A DNA stretch of 64,000 bases from Methylobacter sp. Lineage in GTDB: Bacteria; Pseudomonadota; Gammaproteobacteria; Methylococcales; Methylomonadaceae. Below, one piece after another: positions 9,030 through 17,347 of the stretch. The position numbers and the translations under genes were made by a program. A model generated the notes under the pieces. It worked only from the letters and a program-made list of their open reading frames with translations. It ran no database searches and was not told the origin of the DNA. Every line of letters starts with the position of its first letter. Position 1 is the stretch's first letter. The DNA is taken from contig JAQUOU010000001.1 in assembly GCA_028716975.1 (NCBI GenBank), positions 248,001 to 312,000 on the forward strand, read 5' to 3'.

Positions 9030-10655
9030 TTACCAGTCGAGTTGGGTACGTACCATAAATATGTCCGGGTTTTGCCCGCTGGTATTGGAAGCGAGACTTC
9101 CGCGAGTCCCCCCAACAAAACCTGTATTGATGGTTTTATTACTGAATATATGAGAATAATCTAACATAACCCGTACATGAGGATTGAGGTACCAGTTCAA
9201 AGCCAATGTTCCACTTTGGAGACGCCCACCATTAACATGAGCTGTATTCATGTCCAGCGCATCAAAGCGAGAAGCAACTTCCCATGCACCCCAGCCACCA
9301 TTTTTAAGGTCGAAGTTACGATTTGGTTTTTGACGCCCGAATGCCCCTTTCTTGGCATCATAAGTACGCGATTCCCCTGTCAGAAAATAAGTACCATATA
9401 CATAATATCCATCTAAATGATCGCTTGAATCATACGTTGTACCGTTGAGTTGAGTACGGATATATTCACTCTGGAACGAAAGAGGGCCATGTATGCCCGC
9501 TAACTCGGCACCTACGCGGTAATAATCCTTTAATACTCTTCTATTTGGCGTGCCTAAAGTATCAGTTAAGATTCCCGTATTTGCCCAATTGGAGCGGTCT
9601 ACATCGCTCACTTGGCTGGCAAATGCCAAGCCTGTTGGGCTTGTGGTGTTAGCGCCGCCGGTGGCAGCCGCAGTAGCAGCGTTGGCGCCATTATTGGTAT
9701 TGTTAACGGTACGATAGGAGCCTGAGGCGCCTATATGGAGTAATTCGGTCTTGCTGTTAAAAATTGGCAGAAAAGTTGCACGACCTGTAACTCCATAGGT
9801 TGGGTTACCACTTTGGCCATTCCGGTTAGCATTGCCTTGATTATTTGTCGAGGAATTATTGTTGTAGCCGCCGCCCCCGATGGGTTCTGCCTGGAGGGCA
9901 GCGCGCGCAGTCCATCTTTCCCCAAACGATTGACCGCTAATACCTAACAGATAGGGATTGGCGAATTCTATGAAAGCGTTATTAGGCAATGAACGCTCTA
10001 GGAATGTTAGGAAGCGGTTACTTGTAACGGATTCTAAGCTGAACGGCTCTTTAAATTGTCCGACTGTAACGCTGAAGGGCTTAAAGCCTGTGTATTCTGC
10101 CCATGCATCGGTGATACCGGCTGCAGTTGAGCCATTGCCGCGAACAAAGTCATACTCAAACTTGAAATCGTAATCTTTGTAAAGCGTACCTTCCATATGC
10201 AAACGTCCGCGACGAACACCCGCACCATTATTCAATCGTGCATTTTGCGGAATATTGTGATCATTTTCATTGAATTGACCATCGAGCTGAAGACGTCCGC
10301 CCATAGCCATTTTAAAATTCTTATCACTGGATTCAATTTCCAGACCTTTGTCTCCCAGCTTAACTTTAACCGCTTCTGCCTCAGTCATGTGCTCTTGAAG
10401 CGCCTTGATTTCGTTAGTTTTTAATGCTAAATCCTCACGAACAGCAGCTATTTCAGCTGTGTCCGCAGGTTTTACAGGTTTCGCGGCAACATCTTCAACT
10501 TGCACGAAAGAGCCCATTTTTTGCCGGCCCGGACCCGGTTCCGCATAAAGCTGCTTGGTTTTAGTATCAACATAAAGATCAAGGGCAAAAGCTCCGGGGG
10601 ATGCGCTTGCGCTTAAGAGTGTTGCGACTGCCAAAGTAAGTTTAGAGAAGTTCAT
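9030..10655 (-). CDS. OprP/OprO-type phosphate-selective outer-membrane porin
   Basis: A 541-residue outer-membrane protein with a Sec signal peptide at residues 1-24 (cleavage after ASPGAFA). A short coiled-coil region at about 65-95 (KTNEIKALQEHMTEAEAVK) probably trimerises the protein. A beta-barrel follows, with the porin O/P hallmarks GRLQLDG, GAGVRRGRLHMEG and FEYDF, and a C-terminal aromatic (VRTQLDW). An Asn/Ser/Gly-rich insertion near residues 255-280 and an Ala/Gly/Thr-rich one near 325-340 look like surface loops. OprP-family porins take up phosphate or polyphosphate under starvation. Upstream at 10728-10745 is a Pho-box-like promoter and downstream a strong terminator, so it is a monocistronic unit. 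Specificity for phosphate rather than pyrophosphate is not resolved here. Confidence 0.85.
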   Translation of the reverse strand: MNFSKLTLAVATLLSASASPGAFALDLYVDTKTKQLYAEPGPGRQKMGSFVQVEDVAAKPVKPADTAEIAAVREDLALKTNEIKALQEHMTEAEAVKVKLGDKGLEIESSDKNFKMAMGGRLQLDGQFNENDHNIPQNARLNNGAGVRRGRLHMEGTLYKDYDFKFEYDFVRGNGSTAAGITDAWAEYTGFKPFSVTVGQFKEPFSLESVTSNRFLTFLERSLPNNAFIEFANPYLLGISGQSFGERWTARAALQAEPIGGGGYNNNSSTNNQGNANRNGQSGNPTYGVTGRATFLPIFNSKTELLHIGASGSYRTVNNTNNGANAATAAATGGANTTSPTGLAFASQVSDVDRSNWANTGILTDTLGTPNRRVLKDYYRVGAELAGIHGPLSFQSEYIRTQLNGTTYDSSDHLDGYYVYGTYFLTGESRTYDAKKGAFGRQKPNRNFDLKNGGWGAWEVASRFDALDMNTAHVNGGRLQSGTLALNWYLNPHVRVMLDYSHIFSNKTINTGFVGGTRGSLASNTSGQNPDIFMVRTQLDW

Positions 10656-10711
10656 TTATGCTCTCGGTTGTTATAAAAATACCAAAGCAAGAATACGGAG
10701 GGAAAATGACA

Positions 10712-10745
10712 TCTATATTACGTTAATGTGACAATTCTGTTACAA
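10712..10745 (-). promoter_or_regulatory. Pho-box promoter of the phosphate porin
   Basis: On the minus strand the sequence reads TTGTAAC, AGAA, TTGTCAC at 10745-10728, a 7-4-7 direct repeat resembling the PhoB consensus CTGTCAT-N4-CTGTCAY. A 10-nt spacer then leads to TATAGA at 10717-10712 as the -10 element. The half-site spacing of 11 bp and the 10-nt gap to -10 match classical PhoB promoters such as pstS. The translation start is 57 bp further on. Confidence 0.7.
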
Positions 10746-10902
10746 GCAACAAGTCAGTGATAATGTTGTAATATTACAACAAACTATCACCTTTTGAGAA
10801 GGCCGGGGGATGAGATTATCTTATGATGAGGGCGCTACAGGGATGACCATCTCCTTGCTCCTACGATATATTAGGGAATATCATTACTCGACCCATTGAC
10901 GC

Positions 10903-11092
10903 TCCTGATTATCAAGAATCTTCAGTCAATCCAACACATACCCGCTTCCGTCGTTCCGGCATGGAGTGCCGGAACCTAGAAGCCAAGGATGATAAGCCAC
11001 ATTGCCACATTCACATCCCTGTGCTCTGGATACCGGCATTCCATGCCGGTATGACGCTGCCTTCGTTTTGCTGATAGGTGTCTTGCTAAGGT
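10903..11092. repeat. Family B repeat element, copy 1
   Basis: The left end TCCTGATTATCAAGAATC plus CTTCAG and the right end GCTGATAGGTGTCTTGCTAA are imperfect inverted repeats. The interior holds an inverted pair, TCCGGCATGGAGTGCCGG near 10955 and CCGGCATTCCATGCCGG near 11034-11050. Related copies lie at 35973-36207 and 50295-50434. No coding capacity. Confidence 0.7.
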
Positions 11093-11098
11093 TGGCGC

Positions 11099-12298
11099 TT
11101 ACTCCGTGCGCAAAGCTTCCAATGGTTCCAGACGGGACGCTTTCATTGCCGGCGCCACACCGGCAATGATGCCAATCAATAAGGAAATAATAAACGCGGC
11201 AACGATATAGGCCCAAGCCAGTTCTACTGGTAACGCCGGTAAGATTACGCCGACCGTCCGCACAACCATAATACCTGTCAAAACGCCGGCAAAACCGCCT
11301 GCCATGCTGAGCATTAACGCTTCGCCCAGAAACATCTGGAAAATAATTCGCCGCTCGGCGCCGATTGCCCTCAGCAAACCGATTTCAGAAATTCTTTCGG
11401 AAACGGCGATAGTCATGATAGTTAATATGCCGACCGAACCGACCAGTAAGGAAATACCGCCCAGGGCCGCCACAGCCAGGGTCAGGATATTCAAAATGGA
11501 ATCCATGGTTTCCAGCATTTGATTCTGGGTCACAATCGTGAAATCTTCCTCACCGTGCCGGGCGATTAACAAGCGTTTGATGGATTGTTGTACGGTTGCA
11601 ATCGGCGTAGCGCTTTTATAAAGCAGGTCAATCTGCATCAGACTTTCCCGATCAAACAGCTCCAGCGCTTTAGCCGCCGGGATGTAAATGGCGTCATCCA
11701 TATCAAAGCCCAGCATCTGGCCTTTTTTTTCCATAACGCCGATAACCCGGTACCGGTCGCTGCCGATTCGAATACGTTTGCCTAATGGGCTGGCCGTGCC
11801 GAACAGTTCCACCGCCAGTTTATTACCCAAAACCGCAAGAGGACGCGGGTTGCTTTGCTCACCGGCCGGTAAAAAATGTCCGCTGGCTGCTTTCAATTTC
11901 CAGACTTCCGGTACCGCGGACCCCACGCCCAGCACATTGCTGCGCCGCTGTTTGTTCCCGGCTTCAATGCGGGCATTGCCTTGCACCAGCGGCACCACAT
12001 TAATAATATTTTCCAGTTTGTTTAAACGGGCTGCATCAGCCAGGGATAACGGTCTGACTGTGCTTATCGTTGCCCCGGACAGGCCAAAGGTGGTTTTTTT
12101 ACCGGGAAATACGCTCACCAGGTTAGTTCCGAACTGAGTGAATTCCGCCAGTACAAACGTATGAATGCCCCGGCCTATAGAGGTCAGAATGATCACGGCG
12201 GCGATACCGATAATCAGCCCCAGGGCAGTTAGCAAGGAACGCAGTTTATGGCTGATGACCGTCCGGTATGACAAGGAAATCAAGTCAGCGTAACGCAT
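11099..12298 (-). CDS. MacB/FtsX-type ABC transporter permease (downstream member)
   Basis: A 399-residue inner-membrane permease with the MacB_PCD plus FtsX layout. There is an N-terminal TM helix at about 17-40 (KLRSLLTALGLIIGIAAVII), a periplasmic domain from ~45 to 260, and three C-terminal TM helices after about 270, including the FtsX hallmark ISEIGLLRAIGAERRIIFQMFLGEALML. Proteins of this type are mechanotransmission permeases that couple ATP hydrolysis to export or lipoprotein handling. It follows the paralogous permease at 12301 with a 2-bp gap, so the two are co-transcribed and may form a heterodimer. No ATPase gene is adjacent. It ends with EPLEALRTE, the usual family tail. The substrate is unknown. 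Confidence 0.85.
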   Translation of the reverse strand: MRYADLISLSYRTVISHKLRSLLTALGLIIGIAAVIILTSIGRGIHTFVLAEFTQFGTNLVSVFPGKKTTFGLSGATISTVRPLSLADAARLNKLENIINVVPLVQGNARIEAGNKQRRSNVLGVGSAVPEVWKLKAASGHFLPAGEQSNPRPLAVLGNKLAVELFGTASPLGKRIRIGSDRYRVIGVMEKKGQMLGFDMDDAIYIPAAKALELFDRESLMQIDLLYKSATPIATVQQSIKRLLIARHGEEDFTIVTQNQMLETMDSILNILTLAVAALGGISLLVGSVGILTIMTIAVSERISEIGLLRAIGAERRIIFQMFLGEALMLSMAGGFAGVLTGIMVVRTVGVILPALPVELAWAYIVAAFIISLLIGIIAGVAPAMKASRLEPLEALRTE

Positions 12299-12300
12299 GC

Positions 12301-13506
12301 TTAGCGTTTAGCCAATGCCGCGACCGGCTCCAGCCTTGCCGCTTTCCTGGCCGGCAGTACTCCGAATACCAAACCGGTAAACAGCGCAACTCCCAGCGCG
12401 GCAAACACCGCCCAAACCGGAAGCTCAAGGGGAAAAGCCGGGTAAACGGCCTGTAGCGTAGCAATGGTTAATCGTCCTAATATCAATCCCAATAATGCGC
12501 CAGCCACGGAAAGCATGGCCGCTTCGGTTAAAAACAGCCAGTGCAATTGCCGTTTGGTTGCGCCCAAGGCTTTCAGCAAGCCGATTTCCGCCGTTCGCTG
12601 CGTAACGCTGACCAGCATGACGTTCATCACCAGAACCCCGGCCACGGCCAGGCTGATTGCCGCAATACTGGTTACGGTTAAAGTTAATGCCGTTAATATT
12701 TTATCAAACGTACTGACGACACTATCCTGGGTAATGATAGTGATATCCTCTTCCCCTTCATGACGTTCCTTAATTATTCTTTTGATTTCATCGACAGCCT
12801 TGTGCATTGCCTGTTCGGATTTGGTTTCCACGAGAATCCTGAATAATGAGCGGGTATCAAATAAAGCCTGCGCGGACGCTACCGGAATAATCACCATTTC
12901 ATCAAAATCGACACCAATAGATTGCGCTTCCGTTGACAATACGCCGATTACCCGGAAGCGGCGGTCATTGATACGCAGCCATTGCCCGAGAGCCGGCTGG
13001 TTGGCGAATAATTGTTCACGTATGGTCTGGCCAATCACACAAACCGGCAGGGCTTTATCGGCTTCCATTTCGGGCAGGAAACTTCCCTGGGCCATATTCA
13101 GATGGCGCACGCGTCTTAACGCATGAGTCGAGCCGAAGACATTGGTTTCCCGCTCCAGGCCTCGTGTTGAAACCGGCGCAGATCCGATAGTCAGCGGCGC
13201 GAGTGCCGCTATATGATGGCTGCGCGATAATGCCTCGGCATCATCCAGCGTTAAATCCCTTGGGGTCTCTCCGAACAGAGGGGGAGCGCCGCCTGTGGTT
13301 TCATTGCGTCCCGGCAGCACAATCACCAGATGCGTCCCAAGCGCTTCAAACTCATGCACGATATAACGGCGGGCGCTTTCACCCAAGGCCGTTAAAACCG
13401 TAACCGAAGCAACGCCAATTCCCATCGCCAGAATAATAAGCAAAGCTCGTAAAGGCTGGGATCTAACAGCAATGAGGGCTTGATAAAAAGTATCTGTGAC
13501 CAGCAT
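12301..13506 (-). CDS. MacB/FtsX-type ABC transporter permease (upstream member)
   Basis: A 401-residue paralogue of the next gene with the same topology. A TM helix lies at about 18-40 (LRALLIILAMGIGVASVTVL), followed by a periplasmic core and three C-terminal TM helices. The FtsX signature TAEIGLLKALGATKRQLHWLFLTEAAML is around residue 305-335, and the tail is ARLEPVAALAKR. The pair resembles the heterodimeric permeases of macrolide/antimicrobial-peptide type or of DevC-like exporters. No HlyD-type adaptor or ATPase gene sits on either side, so those parts must be encoded elsewhere or have been lost. The MITE-like element at 13532-13819 begins only 25 bp upstream of its ATG and separates it from any earlier promoter. 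Confidence 0.85.
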   Translation of the reverse strand: MLVTDTFYQALIAVRSQPLRALLIILAMGIGVASVTVLTALGESARRYIVHEFEALGTHLVIVLPGRNETTGGAPPLFGETPRDLTLDDAEALSRSHHIAALAPLTIGSAPVSTRGLERETNVFGSTHALRRVRHLNMAQGSFLPEMEADKALPVCVIGQTIREQLFANQPALGQWLRINDRRFRVIGVLSTEAQSIGVDFDEMVIIPVASAQALFDTRSLFRILVETKSEQAMHKAVDEIKRIIKERHEGEEDITIITQDSVVSTFDKILTALTLTVTSIAAISLAVAGVLVMNVMLVSVTQRTAEIGLLKALGATKRQLHWLFLTEAAMLSVAGALLGLILGRLTIATLQAVYPAFPLELPVWAVFAALGVALFTGLVFGVLPARKAARLEPVAALAKR

Positions 13507-13531
13507 TTGTCGGAATAAAATCCAAGCCTAC

Positions 13532-13819
13532 TTCTACTTTGCAAGCCCGTCATACCCGCCGGGATGCGGCTATCCAGTGCCAAGGATGGTAAGTTCAAAC
13601 CCATCCATGGGGCCTGGATTGCTCACCGCCTCCCTGCGGTTCGGGCTTCGCCCTGTGCGGCGCACATCCCAATTCGCTCCAGGCGAATTGGTCCGGCACA
13701 AATTCGTCTGGAACGAATTTGCCTTTACCTGCAGGGCTACGGGCAGGAAAGCCCGTAGTGAATCCATGCCGGAATGACGAACTTGGAAAGGATAGATCAT
13801 GTAATCTGACAAAGTAGAA
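13532..13819. mobile_element. MITE-like element, family A copy 2
   Basis: The left end TTCTACTTTG (13532-13541) lacks the next ~12 bases found in copy 1. The right end AATCTGACAAAGTAGAA (13803-13819) is identical to copy 1. Flanks are CTAC and CTAT. The interior shares the modules AAATTCGTCTGGAACGAATTT and GGGCAGGAAAGCCCG-like with copy 1, and adds a block (GCTCACCGCCTCCCTGCGG...) that also occurs, reversed, in the family B repeat near 36080-36110. It abuts the ABC permease operon. Confidence 0.8.
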
Positions 13820-13842
13820 CTATGCAGTAGTGAAGATGTAGC

Positions 13843-13879
13843 AGCGGCCTTAGCCGCGATTACTGCAGCTAAAGCCGCT
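13843..13879. other. Hairpin downstream of the DUF475 gene
   Basis: Arms AGCGGCCTTAGC (13843-13854) and GCTAAAGCCGCT (13868-13879) pair over 12 positions with one mismatch. It lies 22 bp past the DUF475 stop codon. There is no T-run on either side, so it is a weak terminator candidate or a small structured element. Confidence 0.45.
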
Positions 13880-13901
13880 CCCGGCATCGGATGGACAGTC
13901 T

Positions 13902-14912
13902 TTACATCAATGCCGTCTTTTTTTTATAACGGATAGAGGAAAGAACCGAGAGGCCGATCAAAACAGCGCCGACCAGACCGGTTATGACTTCAGGAATATG
14001 ATAGCGCATGCTGACCAGCATAATGCCTGCCAGCACGCCAATGGCATAATGAGCGCCGTGTTCCAGAAACACATATTCATCCAGAGTGCCCTGCCGCACC
14101 AGATAAACTGTCAGGCTTCGTACGAACATGGCGCCAATAGCCAAACCCAGCATAATAATGATCACATCCTGAGTAATCGCGAACGCGCCGATAACCCCGT
14201 CAAATGAAAATGAGGCATCCAGCACTTCAAGATACAGAAAACTCATGATGCTGCCTTTTTTCAGGACGGTAGCCAATTCTTCGCCTTCTTCTTCACTTTC
14301 AAATAAAGTCGCAAGACTGTCTACAATAACAAACAGGATTACTCCTGCAACACCGGCAAACAGCGCTTTCAACCGTATTTCCTCGGGCAGCCAGTTCTGG
14401 GCTATCAAAAGCAGCCCCAACGCCAAAATGATTTCAATCGCTTCAAGTTTTCCAAAGGAGGCTATTTTTTCCTCTATCCGCCCCAGCCAGTGCAGTTCCT
14501 TGCCTTCATCAAAAATAAACGAAAAAAACACCATCAATAAAAACATACCGCCAAAGGCTGCAATTTGCACATGGGAATCGGTTAAATGCCGGGCATACGT
14601 CGCCGTATCGTTTAACGCCATCTCAGTCACGCCCAAAAAGCCGATACCGGTTGCTGCCGAAACAATCAGAATAGGAAACAATAAGCGCATGCCAAAAACA
14701 GCGATCAAAATCCCCCAGGTTAAAAAATAGAACTGCCAGCGCTCATCCATGCGCTTTAATACGGAGGCATTAACCACGGCATTATCAAATGACAAACTGA
14801 CCTCCAGAATCCCCAGAATAACGGCAATGAAAGCGCCCGTTATGCCGCCCCAATAAAATGCCGCCGCCAGACAAATAGCCGTGACAATAAAAGAAAGACG
14901 AAAATGCTGCAT
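13902..14912 (-). CDS. DUF475 / TerC-like integral membrane protein
   Basis: A 336-residue polytopic protein with about nine hydrophobic segments. The family signature LEVSLSFDNAVVNASVL at residues ~37-53 and a second copy LEVLDASFSFDGVIGAFAI near 225-243 carry the paired acidic residues (Glu/Asp in the membrane) typical of the TerC/DUF475 superfamily. TerC-like proteins are linked to manganese export and co-translational metal loading of exported proteins, and more loosely to tellurite resistance. The DUF475 branch itself has no settled function. It is monocistronic, with an AAAGG ribosome binding site before ATG. No ter-operon partner is present, so a metal-homeostasis role is inference. 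Confidence 0.85.
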   Translation of the reverse strand: MQHFRLSFIVTAICLAAAFYWGGITGAFIAVILGILEVSLSFDNAVVNASVLKRMDERWQFYFLTWGILIAVFGMRLLFPILIVSAATGIGFLGVTEMALNDTATYARHLTDSHVQIAAFGGMFLLMVFFSFIFDEGKELHWLGRIEEKIASFGKLEAIEIILALGLLLIAQNWLPEEIRLKALFAGVAGVILFVIVDSLATLFESEEEGEELATVLKKGSIMSFLYLEVLDASFSFDGVIGAFAITQDVIIIMLGLAIGAMFVRSLTVYLVRQGTLDEYVFLEHGAHYAIGVLAGIMLVSMRYHIPEVITGLVGAVLIGLSVLSSIRYKKKTALM

Positions 14913-15217
14913 AAAATACCTTTGGATAAGAGTGATTCAATATAAGTGAATAGAGAAGTTTAGCCCGATTTGGCAATAAGAAACCGAAGAATTATTATTG
15001 TTTGCGAGGAGTTAAGTTTACCCGTATTCGTGTTACTTTTAAAAATATAACACAGGAGGGTATTGAATCAGCTAAGGGCTGTTCTTAATTAATGCGGGCT
15101 CATCCTCAATTTAATATAGGCCAGAGCACCCTGATAGTCTCAGCAAATGGATCCTGAAAACCGGATGTTATCATTTCTTGTGATTTATATTCTTGGGCCA
15201 CAACATTTATGAAACAA
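14913..15217. other. Intergenic region between vsr and the DUF475 gene
   Basis: About 305 AT-rich bases. A small inverted repeat GTGTTA...TAACAC occurs near 15029-15050. It carries the DUF475 promoter and marks one edge of the restriction-modification cassette. I see no tRNA, attachment site or direct repeat matching the far edge at 17215-17347. Confidence 0.3.
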
Positions 15218-15628
15218 TTAAGCCAGAAATGCTTTTAACGTCTGTTTGATCTTTTCCGCGTCCTTGGTTTGGCATTCCCAAATAACAAGAACACGCCAGC
15301 CTTGAGCCAGTAGGGCGGCTTCTTGTTCAGTATCGCGAGTCTGGTTGCGGGTTAGTTTAGGGCGCCAGTAATCAACGTTTGATTTTGGCGGGCGGGCATC
15401 CTTGCAAGCAGGGTCTTGGTGCTGATGCCAAAAACAGCCATGAACAAAAACAACGGCGCGGCGGCTTGGAAAAACTATATCGGGCTTGCCTGCAAGGTCT
15501 TTGCGGTGAAGCCGGAAACGGTAGCCCATTGCATGGGCAAGACGGCGGACAATAATTTCGGGTTTTGTTCCCGTGCTGCGGATAGCCCGCATATTTTGGG
15601 AGCGGCGGGCAGGGCTTAATTTATCCAC
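15218..15628 (-). CDS. vsr: Very short patch repair endonuclease Vsr
   Basis: A 136-residue nicking endonuclease that cuts 5' of T in T:G mismatches created by deamination of 5-methylcytosine. Family motifs are complete: the N-terminal RSQNMRAIRSTGTKPEIIVR, the metal-binding Asp in GKPDIVF, the zinc/active-site stretch VFVHGCFWHQHQDPAC, then the pattern WRPKLTRNQTRD and the C-terminal GWRVLVIWEC. The start is GTG at 15626-15628; no in-frame ATG is available upstream. It lies 21 bp downstream of the HNH gene on the same strand, as the third gene of a methylase-HNH-Vsr cassette. This fits protection of that methylase's sites from mutation. Confidence 0.95.
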   Translation of the reverse strand: MDKLSPARRSQNMRAIRSTGTKPEIIVRRLAHAMGYRFRLHRKDLAGKPDIVFPSRRAVVFVHGCFWHQHQDPACKDARPPKSNVDYWRPKLTRNQTRDTEQEAALLAQGWRVLVIWECQTKDAEKIKQTLKAFLA

Positions 15629-15649
15629 CAGATGCCATTAATTTAGGTT

Positions 15650-16225
15650 TTAACCTCCGAACTTTCCCCGTAGCCAATTGTAAACGGCTCTTTGCTCGTC
15701 TTGGCCGGCGCGTCGGATTTGAGATAATAACCAAATGGCCGTTGGTTTTTCGGCGGTAATATTTTTAGCGCCCTGATTGCAAGTTGAGCATAAAGACCGA
15801 AGGTTAGACAATTCATCTTTACCGCCTAAGCTTTTATCTTTTATATGCCCTATGTGAAGCCGAACCTTGCGCCTTGTTCCTGGGTCAATATCACCTGGCG
15901 TAAGTCCGCACATTTGACAAGTAAAGCCGTTACGGTCAAGAACTTCCGCCCTTAATTTTGACGATAGACCTCGAACAAAAGCTAAATCCAATGTGCCCGA
16001 TGGCGCTTCTTTTAAGAGATATTCGCCCGGCTTTAATTCAAGGCTGTCATTGTGAGTAAGAATCTTCCAGCCTTCTTGCTCCCGCAATTCTCGAAGACGC
16101 CGGCTGTATTGAACGGCTCCATCAGCCGCTGCTTGTAATTCATGGGATTTAATTACTCTACCGATGTTAGCGAGAAGGAATTGCCTTATTTTTTCCTTAG
16201 AACCGGATTTCTTTTTTTCTGTCAT
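15650..16225 (-). CDS. HNH endonuclease, probable restriction enzyme partner of the C5 methylase
   Basis: A 191-residue protein starting MTEKKKSGSKEKIRQF; the ATG at 16223-16225 overlaps the methylase stop by one base (TAATG). The first ~95 residues look like a winged-helix DNA-reading region (VIKSHELQAAADGAVQYSRRLRELREQEGW). Residues ~105-170 form an HNH nuclease: CQMCG, then HIGHIKDKSLGGKDELSNLRSLCSTCNQG, giving the His-Asn and paired CxxC zinc ligands. HNH enzymes of this shape next to a C5 methylase and Vsr are usually Type II restriction endonucleases. The recognition sequence cannot be read from the protein. A longer frame begins upstream at 16315, but it would lie inside the methylase and lacks support. 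Confidence 0.85.
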   Translation of the reverse strand: MTEKKKSGSKEKIRQFLLANIGRVIKSHELQAAADGAVQYSRRLRELREQEGWKILTHNDSLELKPGEYLLKEAPSGTLDLAFVRGLSSKLRAEVLDRNGFTCQMCGLTPGDIDPGTRRKVRLHIGHIKDKSLGGKDELSNLRSLCSTCNQGAKNITAEKPTAIWLLSQIRRAGQDEQRAVYNWLRGKFGG

Positions 16226-17214
16226 TAAGCTGTTTTCCTTTTCCGCGCTGTAGTTATTTGAATAACTTGGTCGGCTGCGGTAAGGCAAGCGTTTATTTTG
16301 TTGGCAACAGCGCACGCAACAGGCGGCGGGAAAGCATTACCAATTTGCCGGTAAGCTGGCGTTTTTTTTCCTGTAAAAATCCAATCGTCGGGGAAACCTT
16401 GAAGTCTCGCGACCATTTGAACGGTTAAGCGCGGCATACCTAAAAAATCAGGCTCCGGCGCTTTATCAATTATACCAAGTCCGTCAACGCCTAAAGCCGA
16501 CCACGCTTTACGGGCGCGAGTCGGCCCAAGATCTGGGCCTCCGTGTTTTTTCGAGCCTCCAACAATGGTGGGTGCTATCTGGTTAGCTTGATCACGCCAC
16601 GCTGCCGCGCCGCGCCAGCCGTTCACGGCCATAAGATCAAAAAGGGTGTCCCCCACCGTTGGCGGGTTATATGTGTTCGTGGTCGGCCATTCAAAATTAG
16701 CGGCGTATTCCTTGCGGATGGCGACAAAAACCACGCGGGGGCGTAACTGTGGAACGCCATAGTCTGAAGCATTTAAAAGCCGCCAGTCGGTTTTATAACC
16801 AAGCTTGGCTATTTTTCCTGATACATAATTCCGGTAATCATCAAAAACCGCGTCAAGAATACCTCTTACATTTTCAATCATCACGGCGCGGGGACGAATT
16901 TCATCAATAAGACGAATAGCCGACGGAAACATGTTTCTTTCGTCGGCCTTGCCTAACTGCTTGCCAGCCTTTGAAAATGGCGGGCAAGGCAAACCGCCGG
17001 CAAGTAGGTCTATACCCTTAAACGGTGCGCCGCCGAATGTCTCTAGGTCTTGTTCGAAAACTTGCCAGTGCGGGCGGTTAAAGCGTAGCGTTTCGCAACA
17101 CTGGCGATCTATTTCTACAAGCCCTTGATGACTAAAGCCCGCCATTTCAAGCCCTAAAGCTTGCCCCCCGCCGCCGGCGCATAGCTCTAAAGATGTAAAA
17201 CTTGTTTTTATCAT
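16225..17214 (-). CDS. C5 cytosine-specific DNA methyltransferase
   Basis: A 329-residue DNA (cytosine-5) methyltransferase using S-adenosylmethionine. Ordered motifs: I (SLELCAGGGGQALGLEMAGF, residues ~7-26), IV with the catalytic Cys (GGLPCPPFSKAGKQLG, ~73-88), VI (MIENVRGI, ~112), VIII (QLRPRVVFVAIRKE) and IX-X (YRQIGNAFPPPVACAVANKI). The variable target-recognition region between VIII and IX is short, typical of a monospecific enzyme. The motif IV Pro-Cys is followed by Pro rather than Gln (PCPPFS), a known minor variant. It heads an operon with the HNH nuclease and Vsr. The cassette sits between msrQ and the DUF475 gene and looks like a transferable unit. Confidence 0.95.
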   Translation of the reverse strand: MIKTSFTSLELCAGGGGQALGLEMAGFSHQGLVEIDRQCCETLRFNRPHWQVFEQDLETFGGAPFKGIDLLAGGLPCPPFSKAGKQLGKADERNMFPSAIRLIDEIRPRAVMIENVRGILDAVFDDYRNYVSGKIAKLGYKTDWRLLNASDYGVPQLRPRVVFVAIRKEYAANFEWPTTNTYNPPTVGDTLFDLMAVNGWRGAAAWRDQANQIAPTIVGGSKKHGGPDLGPTRARKAWSALGVDGLGIIDKAPEPDFLGMPRLTVQMVARLQGFPDDWIFTGKKTPAYRQIGNAFPPPVACAVANKINACLTAADQVIQITTARKRKTA

Positions 17215-17262
17215 TTGTGCATTCTCTATTTATTATTTTGTCATGCGCCAACAGGGCCCTAG

Positions 17263-17294
17263 GCTGGGTTAGCGGCCTTGGTGCGTAACCCAGC
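17263..17294. terminator. Hairpin between msrQ and the methylase gene
   Basis: A perfect 9-bp stem GCTGGGTTA (17263-17271) and TAACCCAGC (17286-17294) with a GC-containing loop. It lies downstream of msrQ (same strand) and upstream of the methylase, so it could end the glycosidase-msrPQ transcript. There is no clear T-run, and the sequence resembles a dispersed palindromic repeat more than an ordinary terminator. Confidence 0.45.
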
Positions 17295-17347
17295 ATTTGT
17301 ACTATCCCATAAGGTGAAATAAAATCCGTTAACCTTAAAATTATGCA

